NCBI RefSeq assembly: GCF_021532625.1
Contig: NZ_JAKGAR010000001.1
Location: forward strand, 806,001-870,000
DNA from: Octadecabacter algicola
GTDB lineage: Bacteria; Pseudomonadota; Alphaproteobacteria; Rhodobacterales; Rhodobacteraceae
Direction of reading: 5' to 3'
Length of the DNA stretch: 64,000 nucleotides
Part shown: positions 16,621-25,864 of the stretch, one piece after another
Layout: the number at the start of each line of letters is the position of its first letter
How positions within the stretch are numbered: position 1 is the first letter of the stretch
Translations under genes and position numbers: made by a program
Notes under the pieces: model-generated
What the model saw: the letters and a program-made list of their open reading frames with translations, nothing else
The model's database searches: none
Told to the model about the DNA's origin: nothing

Positions 16621-17676
16621 ATGCTTGACGCATGGGGTGATGGGAACGTTGCAGCACTTGCTGGAGCGTTCGGAGGGATACTGCTTGGTCTAGCGGCACG
16701 GTTAGGACGTTTCTGTACACTTGGCGCAATCGAAGACGTCGTTTACGGCGGCTCGGATTTGCGTATCCGGATGTGGGTACTGGCCATTGGCGCAGCAATT
16801 GTAGGCAGCTTTGGTCTTATCGGGCTCGGCCTCATTTCAGCGGAACAGTCCTTTTATCTTGCGCAGTCTTGGTCCCCCATCGCCACAATCGTCGGTGGTT
16901 TGGTGTTTGGCTATGGCATGGCCATGGCTGGCAACTGCGGTTACGGCGCGGTCGCGCGTTTGGGCGGTGGTGACTTGCGGTCTTTTGTTATTGTGGTGGT
17001 GATGGGGATCTCTGCCTACGCCACGCTTTCGGGTCCTGGTGCGGCGCTGCGTATTGCCGTCTTTCCGACACAAGCGAACGCCGACTCTCCGCAAGGAATT
17101 GCACACCTGCTAAGCGGGCTAACGAATGCCCCAGTATCGGCGATCGGAATACTGATTGGCCTTTTGATTATCGGCATCGCACTTTGGACACCTACCCTGC
17201 GTAGCAAGCCCAAAGAAGCCTTTTGGTCTGTGATTGTCGCGTTCGCGATTGTCAGCGCCTGGGCCTCCACGAGCTGGATAGCTGAAAATGGGTTTGATGG
17301 AACATCCGTCGTGAGCCACACCTTTGCTGCCCCCGTGGGTGAAACGATCTTTTACATCATGACATCCAGCGGCCAAACACTGAGCTTTGCGATCGGTTCC
17401 GTTGCGGGTGTTTGGGTCGGAGCATTCATCGGTAGCCTGATCAAAGGGCATTTCCGCTGGGAGGCTTGTGAAGACCCCCGCGAATTGCGCCGTCAGATTA
17501 TCGGTGCGGCGATGATGGGTGTAGGCGCTGTTGTCGCTTTGGGGTGCAGTATCGGGCAAGGCCTGTCCGCATTTTCGCTACTGGCATTCTCTGCCCCTCT
17601 TGCCTTTGCATCCATTGCCGCGGGCTGCTGGATCGGTCTGCGCCATTTGATCGAAGGGTTCTTGCCAGCGGAATGA
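16621..17676 (+). CDS. soxT: SoxT, YeeE/YedE-family transporter
   Basis: A 351-residue inner-membrane YeeE/YedE protein. Family cysteines: RLGRFCTLGAIED near residue 27, AGNCGYGAVARLGGGDLR near residue 105 and LGCSIGQGLSAFS near residue 310. The start at 16621 follows GGAGGAGAC; an ATG at 16594 lies before that site. Adjacency to soxR suggests that it imports the sulfur species sensed by SoxR, as proposed for soxT in other sox clusters. It differs clearly from the copy at 2899 in its cysteine motifs, so the two may have different substrates. Confidence 0.88.
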   Translation: MLDAWGDGNVAALAGAFGGILLGLAARLGRFCTLGAIEDVVYGGSDLRIRMWVLAIGAAIVGSFGLIGLGLISAEQSFYLAQSWSPIATIVGGLVFGYGMAMAGNCGYGAVARLGGGDLRSFVIVVVMGISAYATLSGPGAALRIAVFPTQANADSPQGIAHLLSGLTNAPVSAIGILIGLLIIGIALWTPTLRSKPKEAFWSVIVAFAIVSAWASTSWIAENGFDGTSVVSHTFAAPVGETIFYIMTSSGQTLSFAIGSVAGVWVGAFIGSLIKGHFRWEACEDPRELRRQIIGAAMMGVGAVVALGCSIGQGLSAFSLLAFSAPLAFASIAAGCWIGLRHLIEGFLPAE

Positions 17677-17857
17677 AATCAGGAGACACGCATTAACGCA
17701 GTATCCTAGTGCCAAACTGACGGCGGTAATGCGTTGTAATATTGCCTCACGTTCAAGGTGATGTGTTCCAAAGATTTTTGTGCCGTGGTTGTATGCTGGA
17801 GCGATCCGCCCGACGAGCCTACCATTGGCTTCTCGTTGATGACCCCAGTAAGTTCAC

Positions 17858-19462
17858 ATGATTAGGTTTCACTGTTCCACTTCCCGGCAAGTTTTGATTG
17901 CCGCAACCGCTCTGGCGGGTATTGGGACTGTCCTATCTGGCGAAGGTGAAGGTCCACAACAGCACGATCTTTTTGTCGATACATCAGTACTGGCGTCGCC
18001 AAACGCGAATGAGGTCGTCATCGACGTACCAAGTGTTTTTCATTGGTCGCGGTATCAAAAAGGCACCCTCGGAGAATTCACCTACACAATCTATCCCGAC
18101 GGCACTGCCAAGATCATGTCTGGAACGGATCGGTTAATAGAAACGGCTCGGATCGAATGCGTCGCTGCCGTCATGTGTACCGTGGCAATGGCGAATGGTA
18201 CTGCCTTTGAGGTTCCCGTTGGACAAGGGCTGCGCCCCACCGTTCCTGAAAGCATCGAAGCGGAAAGCACGGCCCAATATATCGCGCGTTGGATCCTGAC
18301 CGGCACCGCGCCCGAAGTTGTTGAGCCCCTCCCCGTCGTTGAGCAAGACCAACCCGAGCTTCAACCAACCACACCAGAAACTCAAGCGAGCGCAAACACC
18401 GCAACCGAAGTGGAGGGCCCACCCACGGTTATCCCAACAAGTGATAGCGACATCCCCATCGAAGATACGGATCAATTCATCGCGGATGAGACATTGGAAA
18501 GCGACAATGAAACTGTGGCCGGTACTGACGAAAATACAACCGAGCCCCCTTTGGCTTCGCAAGACGCAGAAGACCCGACCGTGATCGATCAATCGGCTGA
18601 AAACGAGAGAGCGTCATCGGAAATTGAGTGCGATGTCGTCGATCCATTCTTCCCTGATCTTTGCACTGGCCCCAAGCCCCAGCAACAAGCGGTGGCCGAA
18701 GACATTGCGCCTCCGATTGCGCCACTCCGCCGCGAACCATCCAGTGTGTCCGTTCAGCCGGCTTCTGCAACTCTACCGGAGACAGAGACAGCCCAGCCAC
18801 CGCAAGAAGAACGCTGGAGTTTTTCGGACCTTAATTGTTCCGTCACAGCGAGCGCGAGCCTCGCGTTCATTGAAGGAGGCAATGCTAAACCAAGGGTCAG
18901 CCTTGGGTGTGGAACCCAGCTAACAGATCGTCTGTCGTTCAGGGGTGCATTAATTGGCTACGCCATTCCGAGCCACCAAGAAGACTGGGATCCAGATTTT
19001 ACCTACGCCTTTAACTATAAAGTAAATGACCGGATCAATCTGAGCTACAGCAACTACTCAGGTAGTTTTTCGGACAGTGGTGGCACCCTTGCCGGCCTCT
19101 TTGATGGAAACTTGCGTGCCAGCTATAAATTGCCGGACATCCGCTTACCAAATGACACACCACTTCCTTGTACTGCCAGTATGGGCTTACCCGACCCCAC
19201 TACATCCAGTTTGAACCTGTCGTGCGGCTATTCAATTACACCAGACTTACGATTGGGGGCCACTGCCTATATCTATCTATCGGGAGAGCAGGACGAATTC
19301 AGCCCTGACTACAGCTATACTGTCAGCTACCGGATCAACGACACGTGGCGCCTGTCCTATAACAATTACAGCAACAACCGGTGGCCGTGGAATCGTGGAG
19401 ATTCACCAAGCTCGGGGATCACAGGTGGCAGCTTATCATTGACCCATCACATCAGTTTCTAG
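17858..19462 (+). CDS. putative outer-membrane beta-barrel protein with a periplasmic N-terminal domain
   Basis: A 534-residue exported protein (signal ending near LSGEGEG). Residues about 35-145 form a domain with DVPS, YQKGTLGEFTYTIYPDGTAKI and paired cysteines (RIECVAAVMCTV). The same domain occurs in the protein at 30195. Residues 150-315 are a low-complexity Pro/Glu/Thr linker. The last 210 residues look like beta strands in two repeated halves (DPDFTYAFNYKVNDRINLSYSN and SPDYSYTVSYRINDTWRLSYNN) and end in HHISF, with the terminal Phe typical of outer-membrane barrels. I do not recognise a named family. The start at 17858 fits the signal peptide. Confidence 0.65.
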   Translation: MIRFHCSTSRQVLIAATALAGIGTVLSGEGEGPQQHDLFVDTSVLASPNANEVVIDVPSVFHWSRYQKGTLGEFTYTIYPDGTAKIMSGTDRLIETARIECVAAVMCTVAMANGTAFEVPVGQGLRPTVPESIEAESTAQYIARWILTGTAPEVVEPLPVVEQDQPELQPTTPETQASANTATEVEGPPTVIPTSDSDIPIEDTDQFIADETLESDNETVAGTDENTTEPPLASQDAEDPTVIDQSAENERASSEIECDVVDPFFPDLCTGPKPQQQAVAEDIAPPIAPLRREPSSVSVQPASATLPETETAQPPQEERWSFSDLNCSVTASASLAFIEGGNAKPRVSLGCGTQLTDRLSFRGALIGYAIPSHQEDWDPDFTYAFNYKVNDRINLSYSNYSGSFSDSGGTLAGLFDGNLRASYKLPDIRLPNDTPLPCTASMGLPDPTTSSLNLSCGYSITPDLRLGATAYIYLSGEQDEFSPDYSYTVSYRINDTWRLSYNNYSNNRWPWNRGDSPSSGITGGSLSLTHHISF

Positions 19463-19481
19463 CGCAGAGATCGAACGCGGT

Positions 19482-21239
19482 TTAACCTTTTAGGATCACA
19501 CTTAGTTCGGTCAACTTTGCGCGGAACATTTCGGCAGTCTCCAAAACCGTCATGTCCTCGTGCCCCGTTTCATCAAGTTCGATTTTTCTGGCCCATTCCG
19601 CCATGTCCGGAAAACCGAGCGCCTGAGCGGCCCCCTTGAGCGAGTGAGCCTGTGCTCTGACCTCTTTGAAGTCGCCGTCGTCATTTGCACTTACAAGCTT
19701 TTCAATCCGTTCGCTCGAGTCTTGCAGGAACTTCCCTGCAAAGTCAGAAAGACCATCAAGCCCGAACATTTCCACAAGGTTCTTGTGTACGTCCGGCGCC
19801 ATCAAATCGACGAGGGAGCGTGCCTCTTCAATCTGCGGTTTCGCCTTGGCTCGCTTTGGTTTTGAAGAGAACACGGGCCCTGAATTGCTCGAACTCAGAT
19901 TGCCCGCAACGACATTCTCAATCGCTTTCTTGAGCTCTTCGTAAGGGATAGGTTTCGATAGAATCTTGTCGATCCCGACTTGCCCTGCTTCTTCTTCGAT
20001 CGCATCCATAACGTGCGCAGTAAGTGCCAAGATCGGAGGGATTTGTTCGGCCGCCCACCGTTCGCGGATGTGACGTGTAGCCTCTAGGCCGTCCATCTTT
20101 GGCATCGCAATGTCCATTAGAACTAGATCGTACTTGTCCGGCGCAAATTTCTCGAGAGCGACACTGCCGTCTTCAGCCAAATCCGCGACGAGCCCCATTC
20201 GTTCTGCGTAAGTCAAAAGTAGCTTTTGGTTGATAATATTGTCTTCGGCTATAAGCACACGGGTCCCCTGAATTCCCTCAGGTGGAAGGTCGACTGGCGG
20301 GTTCAGCCCGTCGGCTCCGCTAACATTCTGCAGATCCACGGTTTCGATCTCAATTTCAAACCAGAACGTCGATCCCTCACCAAATGTGCTCTCAACCGAT
20401 ATTTCACCGCCGACACCATTGATAATGCGTTTACAGATCGCAAGGCCAAGTCCAGCCCCCTGTGCCGCAGCAGTCAAAGGATTTGATATCTGTGTGAAAT
20501 CCTTGAACAAATTTGAAATGCCTTCGGCATCGATCCCAACACCGAAGTCCTCGACCTCAACGCGAAGAATGGTCTTACCGTCGTTGTCTTTCGTTGTCGC
20601 TTTGATAATAATTGGGCCATCAAAAGAATAGCGAATTGCATTGCTGACAAAGTTCGAAACCACTTGCCGGATGCGCGTTGCATCACCAAGAAATAGCCTT
20701 GGCACGCTGTCGCTGACTTTCGTAACGATCTGGCGGTCTGTTCCCGTTTCATGAGATGTGGCGAGTATTTTTACGCTTTCAATGAGCGCGCGAATATCCA
20801 CGTTTTCTTCTTCGAACAGAAACACACCGGCTTCCATTTTTGAGAAATCCAGCACATCATTTACGATCTTACTTAGCCCGACGCCTGCCGTCTTAGCGTA
20901 GTTCAAAAGCTCCAGCTTTCCGGGTTCCTTTTCGTCCATTTCCAAAAGGTCAATCATCCCCAAAAGACCACCCAAAGGTGTTCTGATCTCGTGGCTCATA
21001 GTCGCAAGGAACCTGCTGCGCGCCGCAGATGCGGCTTCGGTCCGCTCGAGAGCCAGCCGGACTTCGGCTGTCCGTTCAAGCACGGCTTGTTCTAGATTTG
21101 AAGAGTACTCTTCAAGCTTTTGATTGGCTAAAAACAGGTCGCGGCTTTTCTCTTCAAGTAAAGCCTCTGCCTCGGCGCGGGCTGCCTTTTCTCTTTCGTA
21201 TCTCTTTCTCGAGACGCGATCATCCGTGTTTTCTGTCAT
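19482..21239 (-). CDS. cytosolic hybrid histidine kinase with receiver and Hpt domains
   Basis: A 585-residue protein with no membrane segment and no PAS domain. Order: an N-terminal coiled coil (residues 8-75); HisKA with phospho-accepting His83 in MSHEIRTPLGG; a HATPase with N-box VVSNFVSNAIRY and G-boxes VEDFGVGID and GAGLGLAICK; a receiver with Asp376 in VLMDIAMPKMDG; and a C-terminal Hpt domain with His532 in AHSLKGAAQALG. Lacking its own sensor, it probably takes its signal from the H-NOX protein encoded 13 bp upstream in the same operon, as HnoK or HahK do in Shewanella and Vibrio. The Hpt domain could pass phosphate to the REC-PP2C protein at 22140. Confidence 0.93.
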   Translation of the reverse strand: MTENTDDRVSRKRYEREKAARAEAEALLEEKSRDLFLANQKLEEYSSNLEQAVLERTAEVRLALERTEAASAARSRFLATMSHEIRTPLGGLLGMIDLLEMDEKEPGKLELLNYAKTAGVGLSKIVNDVLDFSKMEAGVFLFEEENVDIRALIESVKILATSHETGTDRQIVTKVSDSVPRLFLGDATRIRQVVSNFVSNAIRYSFDGPIIIKATTKDNDGKTILRVEVEDFGVGIDAEGISNLFKDFTQISNPLTAAAQGAGLGLAICKRIINGVGGEISVESTFGEGSTFWFEIEIETVDLQNVSGADGLNPPVDLPPEGIQGTRVLIAEDNIINQKLLLTYAERMGLVADLAEDGSVALEKFAPDKYDLVLMDIAMPKMDGLEATRHIRERWAAEQIPPILALTAHVMDAIEEEAGQVGIDKILSKPIPYEELKKAIENVVAGNLSSSNSGPVFSSKPKRAKAKPQIEEARSLVDLMAPDVHKNLVEMFGLDGLSDFAGKFLQDSSERIEKLVSANDDGDFKEVRAQAHSLKGAAQALGFPDMAEWARKIELDETGHEDMTVLETAEMFRAKLTELSVILKG

Positions 21240-21252
21240 TGAATGGCCAACC

Positions 21253-21795
21253 TCATGCGGTCGTTGTCACGTCAAACGTTGTGGTGTTTTCAGCTGTCGG
21301 ATGTGGCGTGCGAGAAATCTCGCCCTTCTCGTCAAAATGCTCCAGACATGCTTCGATCAAACCCTGACAAAACATATCCAGTGGACGCGGCGATGAATAG
21401 ATCATCGACAGATGGCTGTCAGAATGACGTTCCGTATCAAAGCGCGGCAGTTCCGCATCCGGATACAGCTTTCGAACTTCAACGTGAATTTCCTGATCTA
21501 CGGATTCAAGAAGCGCAAATGCGGACGTCTTATCCTTGAAAAACTCAGGGTAGTGTTCGATGAAAAAGGCCATCATCCAATGACCAAATTTGATCTGAAG
21601 CACCTCGGGACTAAGGCCAGAATGTTCGCTAAAAGCAACGACGATTTTCACCAATTCAGAACATGGATAATTGCCAACCGTGGTGAAGGCACCGTCATTT
21701 TCGAGATCGGCTTTATCAAGAACGTTGTCGACTGCCTCCTCACCGAATGCATCTTCGGCCATTTTCAAAAGCTCGACAAAAACAACACCTTTCAT
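21253..21795 (-). CDS. H-NOX (haem-nitric oxide/oxygen binding) sensor protein
   Basis: A 180-residue stand-alone HNOB/H-NOX domain. The proximal haem ligand is His104 in EIHVEVRKLYPDA, with Pro112 of the distorting YPDA motif, and the haem-propionate YxSxR motif is complete (Tyr133, Ser135, Arg137 in MIYSSPR). The start MKGVVFVELL is typical, and AGGAGT precedes it. H-NOX proteins of this class bind NO tightly and control an adjacent kinase; I see no obvious distal tyrosine that would favour oxygen, though structure is needed to be sure. First gene of an operon with the hybrid kinase. Confidence 0.93.
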   Translation of the reverse strand: MKGVVFVELLKMAEDAFGEEAVDNVLDKADLENDGAFTTVGNYPCSELVKIVVAFSEHSGLSPEVLQIKFGHWMMAFFIEHYPEFFKDKTSAFALLESVDQEIHVEVRKLYPDAELPRFDTERHSDSHLSMIYSSPRPLDMFCQGLIEACLEHFDEKGEISRTPHPTAENTTTFDVTTTA

Positions 21796-22139
21796 TCCAT
21801 ACTCCTAACCTGATTTGGTCTGATGACACATGGCCGCTATGCCTGCCACAACTGCTTCTTACGAATTTAGAGTAGTTTGCACATAAGGTTGCGCAAACTC
21901 AAGATCGATAAACAAACGGTCAAGAATGAAGGCCCAACGGACGTGCACGCGATTGTACCCGCGTTTTCACCTCCCCCCACCTATGGCGAAAACCTACTGC
22001 AACGTGAAAGCTGCAAATTGCCACAATTTCCCCGTGTCCCCGTCTAATTTAGCGGTCATTATCAAAGGGCCTTTATATCGGAACCGCCGGTATTCTTTTG
22101 GCGGTTTATTGCAAAGCGTTTTATTGGGGATTGATCTAG
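21796..22139. promoter_or_regulatory. 344-bp divergent control region, H-NOX versus REC-PP2C
   Basis: No gene is evident here. A palindrome AAATTG-CCA-CAATTT lies at 22015-22029. Near the plus-strand gene, AACCGCC (22082-22088) pairs with GGCGGTT (22100-22106) as a short hairpin in the likely leader. The region must hold both divergent promoters; I cannot assign -35/-10 boxes with confidence. Confidence 0.4.
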
Positions 22140-23336
22140 GTGCGCGAACAGATTGAAGTGATTGTCGCTGAGGACAACATTGTGCAACGCGCATATATGT
22201 GCCGTCTGATCGAGAGCATTGGCTTCACATCTCTTAAACTTATTGAAGCAGAAGACGGGCAAGCCGCCTTAGAGTTGCTAAAGACGACGCGCGCTGAAAT
22301 CCTGATCACAGATTATGAAATGCCATTTCTAAATGGTGTTGAGCTCACCCGCGCCACCCGTTCTTTAGATCTAGATCACTATGTTCATATCATTCTCGTC
22401 ACGGGAACTGAAACGGATGGTTATGATGTTCGCGCTGACGCTTTAAACGCTGGGGCCGATGATTTCTTGGCCAAGCAGCATGATCAGTCTGCACTCAAGG
22501 CGAGACTAAAAACGGCCATGCGCCTCATCCGTCACGGCAAGGAACTGGAAGAGCAGCACAGGGTGCTGAAAGAGGCCAACGACCGGATCAACGAAGATCT
22601 AGCCGCCGCCGCCCATGCCCAACGCGATCTCTTGCCGGACATCAACACCAACATCCTCGGCGCCGATATTGCGTCTGCCTTTGTGCCGTCTTCTGTGGTG
22701 TCAGGCGACATGTTCGGATGCTTTCCGTTGAACGACAGTCAAATAGGATTCTATGCGGTTGATGTGTCGGGGCACGGCATTCGCGCGTCCCTTTTGTCTG
22801 TCGCGATCGGTTACTTAATCACACCGGAATTTTTTACAAAATCGGTTCTGGACGATGACGGGACGCCCCGTCCGGCGCGCCTGGTGCGTGAATTGAATCA
22901 ACGCTTCTGCACCGATGCCCATGACGATTATTTTACGATGTTTTGCGGCGTGATGGATACGCAAAGGGTTAAGCTGTTTTACTGTCAGGCCGGATATCCA
23001 TCGCCTTATTACGTTGATGCAAGGGGCCATGTGACGCCTATTGGCGACGGCGGGTTCCCTGTGGGGATGTTCAGTGGCGTGGACTATGAAGATGGGAATA
23101 TCGACGTCGATCTGGACGGAATGCTTCTGTGCTGTTCGGATGGTGCATTTGAGGCTGAAAACGATGAGGGCGTCCCCTTTGGTGAGCAGCGGATCGAAGC
23201 GATCGTTAAAGAGATTTACCACGAACCGGCTGACAAGATCCCTGGCAAAATCATTCAGGCATTGGCCGACTGGCGCGGACTTGAACCACTAGAAGACGAC
23301 CTAACGGTGGTCGCTGTCAAAAGGAATAAACTATGA
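22140..23336 (+). CDS. response regulator with PP2C-type (RsbU/SpoIIE) phosphatase domain
   Basis: A 398-residue protein. Residues 5-125 are a receiver domain (AEDN acidic pocket, phospho-accepting Asp58 in ILITDYEMPFLNG, Lys in DDFLAKQHDQS). A short coiled linker around residue 135-165 follows, then a PP2C/SpoIIE phosphatase with metal motifs SGDMFGCF, AVDVSGHGIRASLLS and LEDDLTVVAVKR. Such proteins dephosphorylate a STAS-domain antagonist in partner switching. The start is GTG at 22140. It overlaps the STAS gene by 4 nt, so coupling is likely. Confidence 0.93.
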   Translation: MREQIEVIVAEDNIVQRAYMCRLIESIGFTSLKLIEAEDGQAALELLKTTRAEILITDYEMPFLNGVELTRATRSLDLDHYVHIILVTGTETDGYDVRADALNAGADDFLAKQHDQSALKARLKTAMRLIRHGKELEEQHRVLKEANDRINEDLAAAAHAQRDLLPDINTNILGADIASAFVPSSVVSGDMFGCFPLNDSQIGFYAVDVSGHGIRASLLSVAIGYLITPEFFTKSVLDDDGTPRPARLVRELNQRFCTDAHDDYFTMFCGVMDTQRVKLFYCQAGYPSPYYVDARGHVTPIGDGGFPVGMFSGVDYEDGNIDVDLDGMLLCCSDGAFEAENDEGVPFGEQRIEAIVKEIYHEPADKIPGKIIQALADWRGLEPLEDDLTVVAVKRNKL

Positions 23337-23677
23337 TCCACTCAACCCAGACTGATGGCGGCATTACAGTCGTTCGACCAGGCGTCGAACGACTAACTGC
23401 AATCAATTCAAAAGCGTTCAAGGACGAAGTTGTTGCATTGATCGACGCTGGTAGCAGCGAGTTAATTATCGATTTCACAAGCACGACATTCCTTGATTCA
23501 TCGGGCCTTGGCGCTCTTGCAGGTGTCCTTAAGAAAATCGGCCACCGCGGCGAATTGGCTGTCTGTGGATTGGGCTCAGAAGTAATGCAAATGTTCAAGA
23601 TTTGCAGAATGGACAAGGTGTTTTCAATCTACCCTGACGAAGCTGCAGCCATTCGGGCGTTGAGTGAAAAATCGTGA
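23333..23677 (+). CDS. STAS-domain anti-sigma-factor antagonist (RsbV/SpoIIAA type)
   Basis: A 114-residue single STAS domain with the phosphorylation motif FLDSSGLGALAG (Asp55-Ser56-Ser57). In this family the serine is phosphorylated by the partner HATPase kinase and dephosphorylated by the PP2C protein; the unphosphorylated form binds the kinase. Its gene overlaps its neighbours by 4 nt on both sides, so all three switch proteins are probably made together. Confidence 0.93.
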   Translation: MIHSTQTDGGITVVRPGVERLTAINSKAFKDEVVALIDAGSSELIIDFTSTTFLDSSGLGALAGVLKKIGHRGELAVCGLGSEVMQMFKICRMDKVFSIYPDEAAAIRALSEKS

Positions 23678-24081
23678 TCTCAGAAACGTTCTATTTGGAT
23701 CATAACCTCGAGAGCATTGATCCAATGGTACAGCTCTTGGTCGCAGCGGCAGAGAGTTCTTTGTCGCAAGATGTGCTTGGCCGCTTTGGCATTTGCACAA
23801 GCGAAACATTAACCAATCTTGTGCTACACGCAAAGAACTGTGCGCCGGACGCAAAAATACAGATAACTCTACGCGATACGGAGAACGCGGTGTTTCTGGA
23901 AGTATTTGACCCAGAAGGCGCCGCCCCTTTTGATCTTCGCAAATACGCCACAGATTTGTCTGAAATCGATGTCATGGCAGAAGGTGGTCGCGGATTAGGG
24001 CTGATCATGGCCTGCGCTGATCACGTCGCCTATGGGCGCGTCGACGGCAAATACAGACTGGAATTGACGTTTAGTAAGTAG
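23674..24081 (+). CDS. HATPase-domain serine kinase / anti-sigma factor (RsbW type)
   Basis: A 135-residue GHKL ATPase. The N-box is GICTSETLTNLVLHAKN, and the glycine box is AEGGRGLGLIMA. It is the size of RsbW/SpoIIAB-type kinases that phosphorylate the STAS partner and hold a sigma factor or other target. No sigma factor gene lies in this window, so the output target is unknown. The start is GTG at 23674, overlapping the STAS stop. The DUF3131 gene starts 49 bp after its stop. Confidence 0.9.
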   Translation: MISETFYLDHNLESIDPMVQLLVAAAESSLSQDVLGRFGICTSETLTNLVLHAKNCAPDAKIQITLRDTENAVFLEVFDPEGAAPFDLRKYATDLSEIDVMAEGGRGLGLIMACADHVAYGRVDGKYRLELTFSK

Positions 24082-24130
24082 ACACGCTCGGCTGATGGCG
24101 AAGTAGCCCGCGAGAGTTTTGGAGAGAGTG

Positions 24131-25855
24131 ATGAAGATTTCAACGTTCACAAATAAGCTAATGGCCCCTCTTGTGGCTACTGCTTTTGCAATGGTGTCAA
24201 CGACCGCGGTCTCGCAAGAGGGGGCAAACACGTTAGACCTTCAGCAGATCACGATCGACAATGTCACTGTGGACGGCGCTGAATTTAATTCGGTTACGAT
24301 CACGTCACAATCCCCGCTTACGATCGAATACGGCGGCGTGTCGACCATGCGCGAATGCGAACGTGGAATTGGCGATGCGTCCACCGTTCATTTTGGTCGC
24401 AATGGCGTCCTGACTGAACGCGAGTTTGAGATGGCCAATGTAGCATGGTCCTATTTCGAGCGGTATTTTCAAGAAGAAACCGGCTTGGTTAACGCCGTTG
24501 GCAACTACCCGTCGACAACGCTTTGGGACACGGCGTCCTACATCAGCGCCATGGTGGCAGCCTATGAACTATGTGTGATCGACAAACGCGAATTCGACAC
24601 CCGTGTCACTCGCCTGACGAACACATTGCGCAACCTTGATCTTTTCCGCGGTGAAGCGCCCAACAAGGTCTACAACACCCAGACCGGCGCCAAAGTAAAC
24701 TACGCCAACGAAGAAGGCGAAGTTGGAATGTCCGCCTTGGACATTGGACGTATGCTTGTTTGGCTGCGCATCCTCAAAGAACGCCATCCGCATTTGGCAA
24801 ATAGCGTCGACAACATCCCGATGCGCTGGAATTTCTGCAATCTGGTGAGCGATGACGGCCGCATGTACGGCTCGTTTGTTCAAGGCGATGGTGAAATCCG
24901 TTACGTTCAGGAGGGCCGTCTGGGTTACGAGGAATACGCCGCTAAAGGATTCGCTCTTTGGGGTTTTGACGTGCCGCGCGCGTTGTCACCCGAACCTTTG
25001 AATTACACGACGATTTATGGGATTGATGTGCCATACGATGGGCGCGATCCGCGGATTTTTAAGAACCAAAACTACGTCTTGACCGAAGGCTACATCCTAG
25101 ACGGGCTTGAGCTGGGTTGGGATCTTCCGACTGATCGCTCGGGCGATGGGATGACGGCCTCGCATGGATGGCGCGCAGAGTTCGCGAACCGTATCTATCT
25201 TGTCCAGCAGCGTCGCTATGAGCAAACCGGCATCATCACCGCTCGCTCCGAGCATCAGGTCGATGGGCGCCCCTACTTCGTGTACGACTCCATCTTTGCA
25301 GATGGCTACGCTTGGAACACGCTTGACCCGACCGGCGAATACCAACCAGACCGCGCGGCTGTTGCAGCTAAGGCGGCTATCGGACTTTGGGCGCTTTGGG
25401 ACACCGATTACACGGACCTTCTTTTTGAAACCGTAGCCGATTTGTATGACCCTGAACTTGGGTTCTTCGAGGGCCTTTATGAGAACGGCAACGGATACAT
25501 TCCTTTGCAGACAGCCAACAACAATGGAATCATTCTCGCCGCGCTTTTGTATAAGGTCCAAGGACCTATCCTGCAGCAAACGAGCGATAACACGCAATAC
25601 TGGGACACCGCTTATGCCGGAACCGATTTGCGTGACAACAAGTGCCACCCGCGCCAAATGGAAGAGGTCGTCAACTGCTGCAATTGTGCTGGCGTTGAGA
25701 TCCCACCCGTGATCCCACTTGAAGAATTCACCTACTGTCGCCCAGTTCCTACCGGCGGCGAAACAGCGGCGACTGACTGCGGCACCGAGGAGCATAACTT
25801 CCCTCTTCCAGAGCCGCGCGCCGTTTTGCCCCAGTCTTGCAGCTTGCCTCAATAG
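24131..25855 (+). CDS. DUF3131-domain exported protein
   Basis: A 574-residue exported protein (signal MKISTFTNKLMAPLVATAFAMVSTTAVSQ). Most of it is a DUF3131 domain, seen as NYPSTTLWDTASYISAMVAAYEL, LFRGEAPNKVYNTQTG and MSALDIGRMLVWLRILK; the predicted fold is an alpha/alpha toroid resembling glycan-active enzymes. The last 75 residues hold seven cysteines, including an NCCNC cluster, which is unusual. DUF3131 genes are often linked to cellulose-synthase-like glycosyltransferases; their activity is unknown to me. The start at 24131 follows GGAGAG. A second, shorter paralogue lies at 28834. Confidence 0.85.
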   Translation: MKISTFTNKLMAPLVATAFAMVSTTAVSQEGANTLDLQQITIDNVTVDGAEFNSVTITSQSPLTIEYGGVSTMRECERGIGDASTVHFGRNGVLTEREFEMANVAWSYFERYFQEETGLVNAVGNYPSTTLWDTASYISAMVAAYELCVIDKREFDTRVTRLTNTLRNLDLFRGEAPNKVYNTQTGAKVNYANEEGEVGMSALDIGRMLVWLRILKERHPHLANSVDNIPMRWNFCNLVSDDGRMYGSFVQGDGEIRYVQEGRLGYEEYAAKGFALWGFDVPRALSPEPLNYTTIYGIDVPYDGRDPRIFKNQNYVLTEGYILDGLELGWDLPTDRSGDGMTASHGWRAEFANRIYLVQQRRYEQTGIITARSEHQVDGRPYFVYDSIFADGYAWNTLDPTGEYQPDRAAVAAKAAIGLWALWDTDYTDLLFETVADLYDPELGFFEGLYENGNGYIPLQTANNNGIILAALLYKVQGPILQQTSDNTQYWDTAYAGTDLRDNKCHPRQMEEVVNCCNCAGVEIPPVIPLEEFTYCRPVPTGGETAATDCGTEEHNFPLPEPRAVLPQSCSLPQ

Positions 25856-25864
25856 GATAGAATT

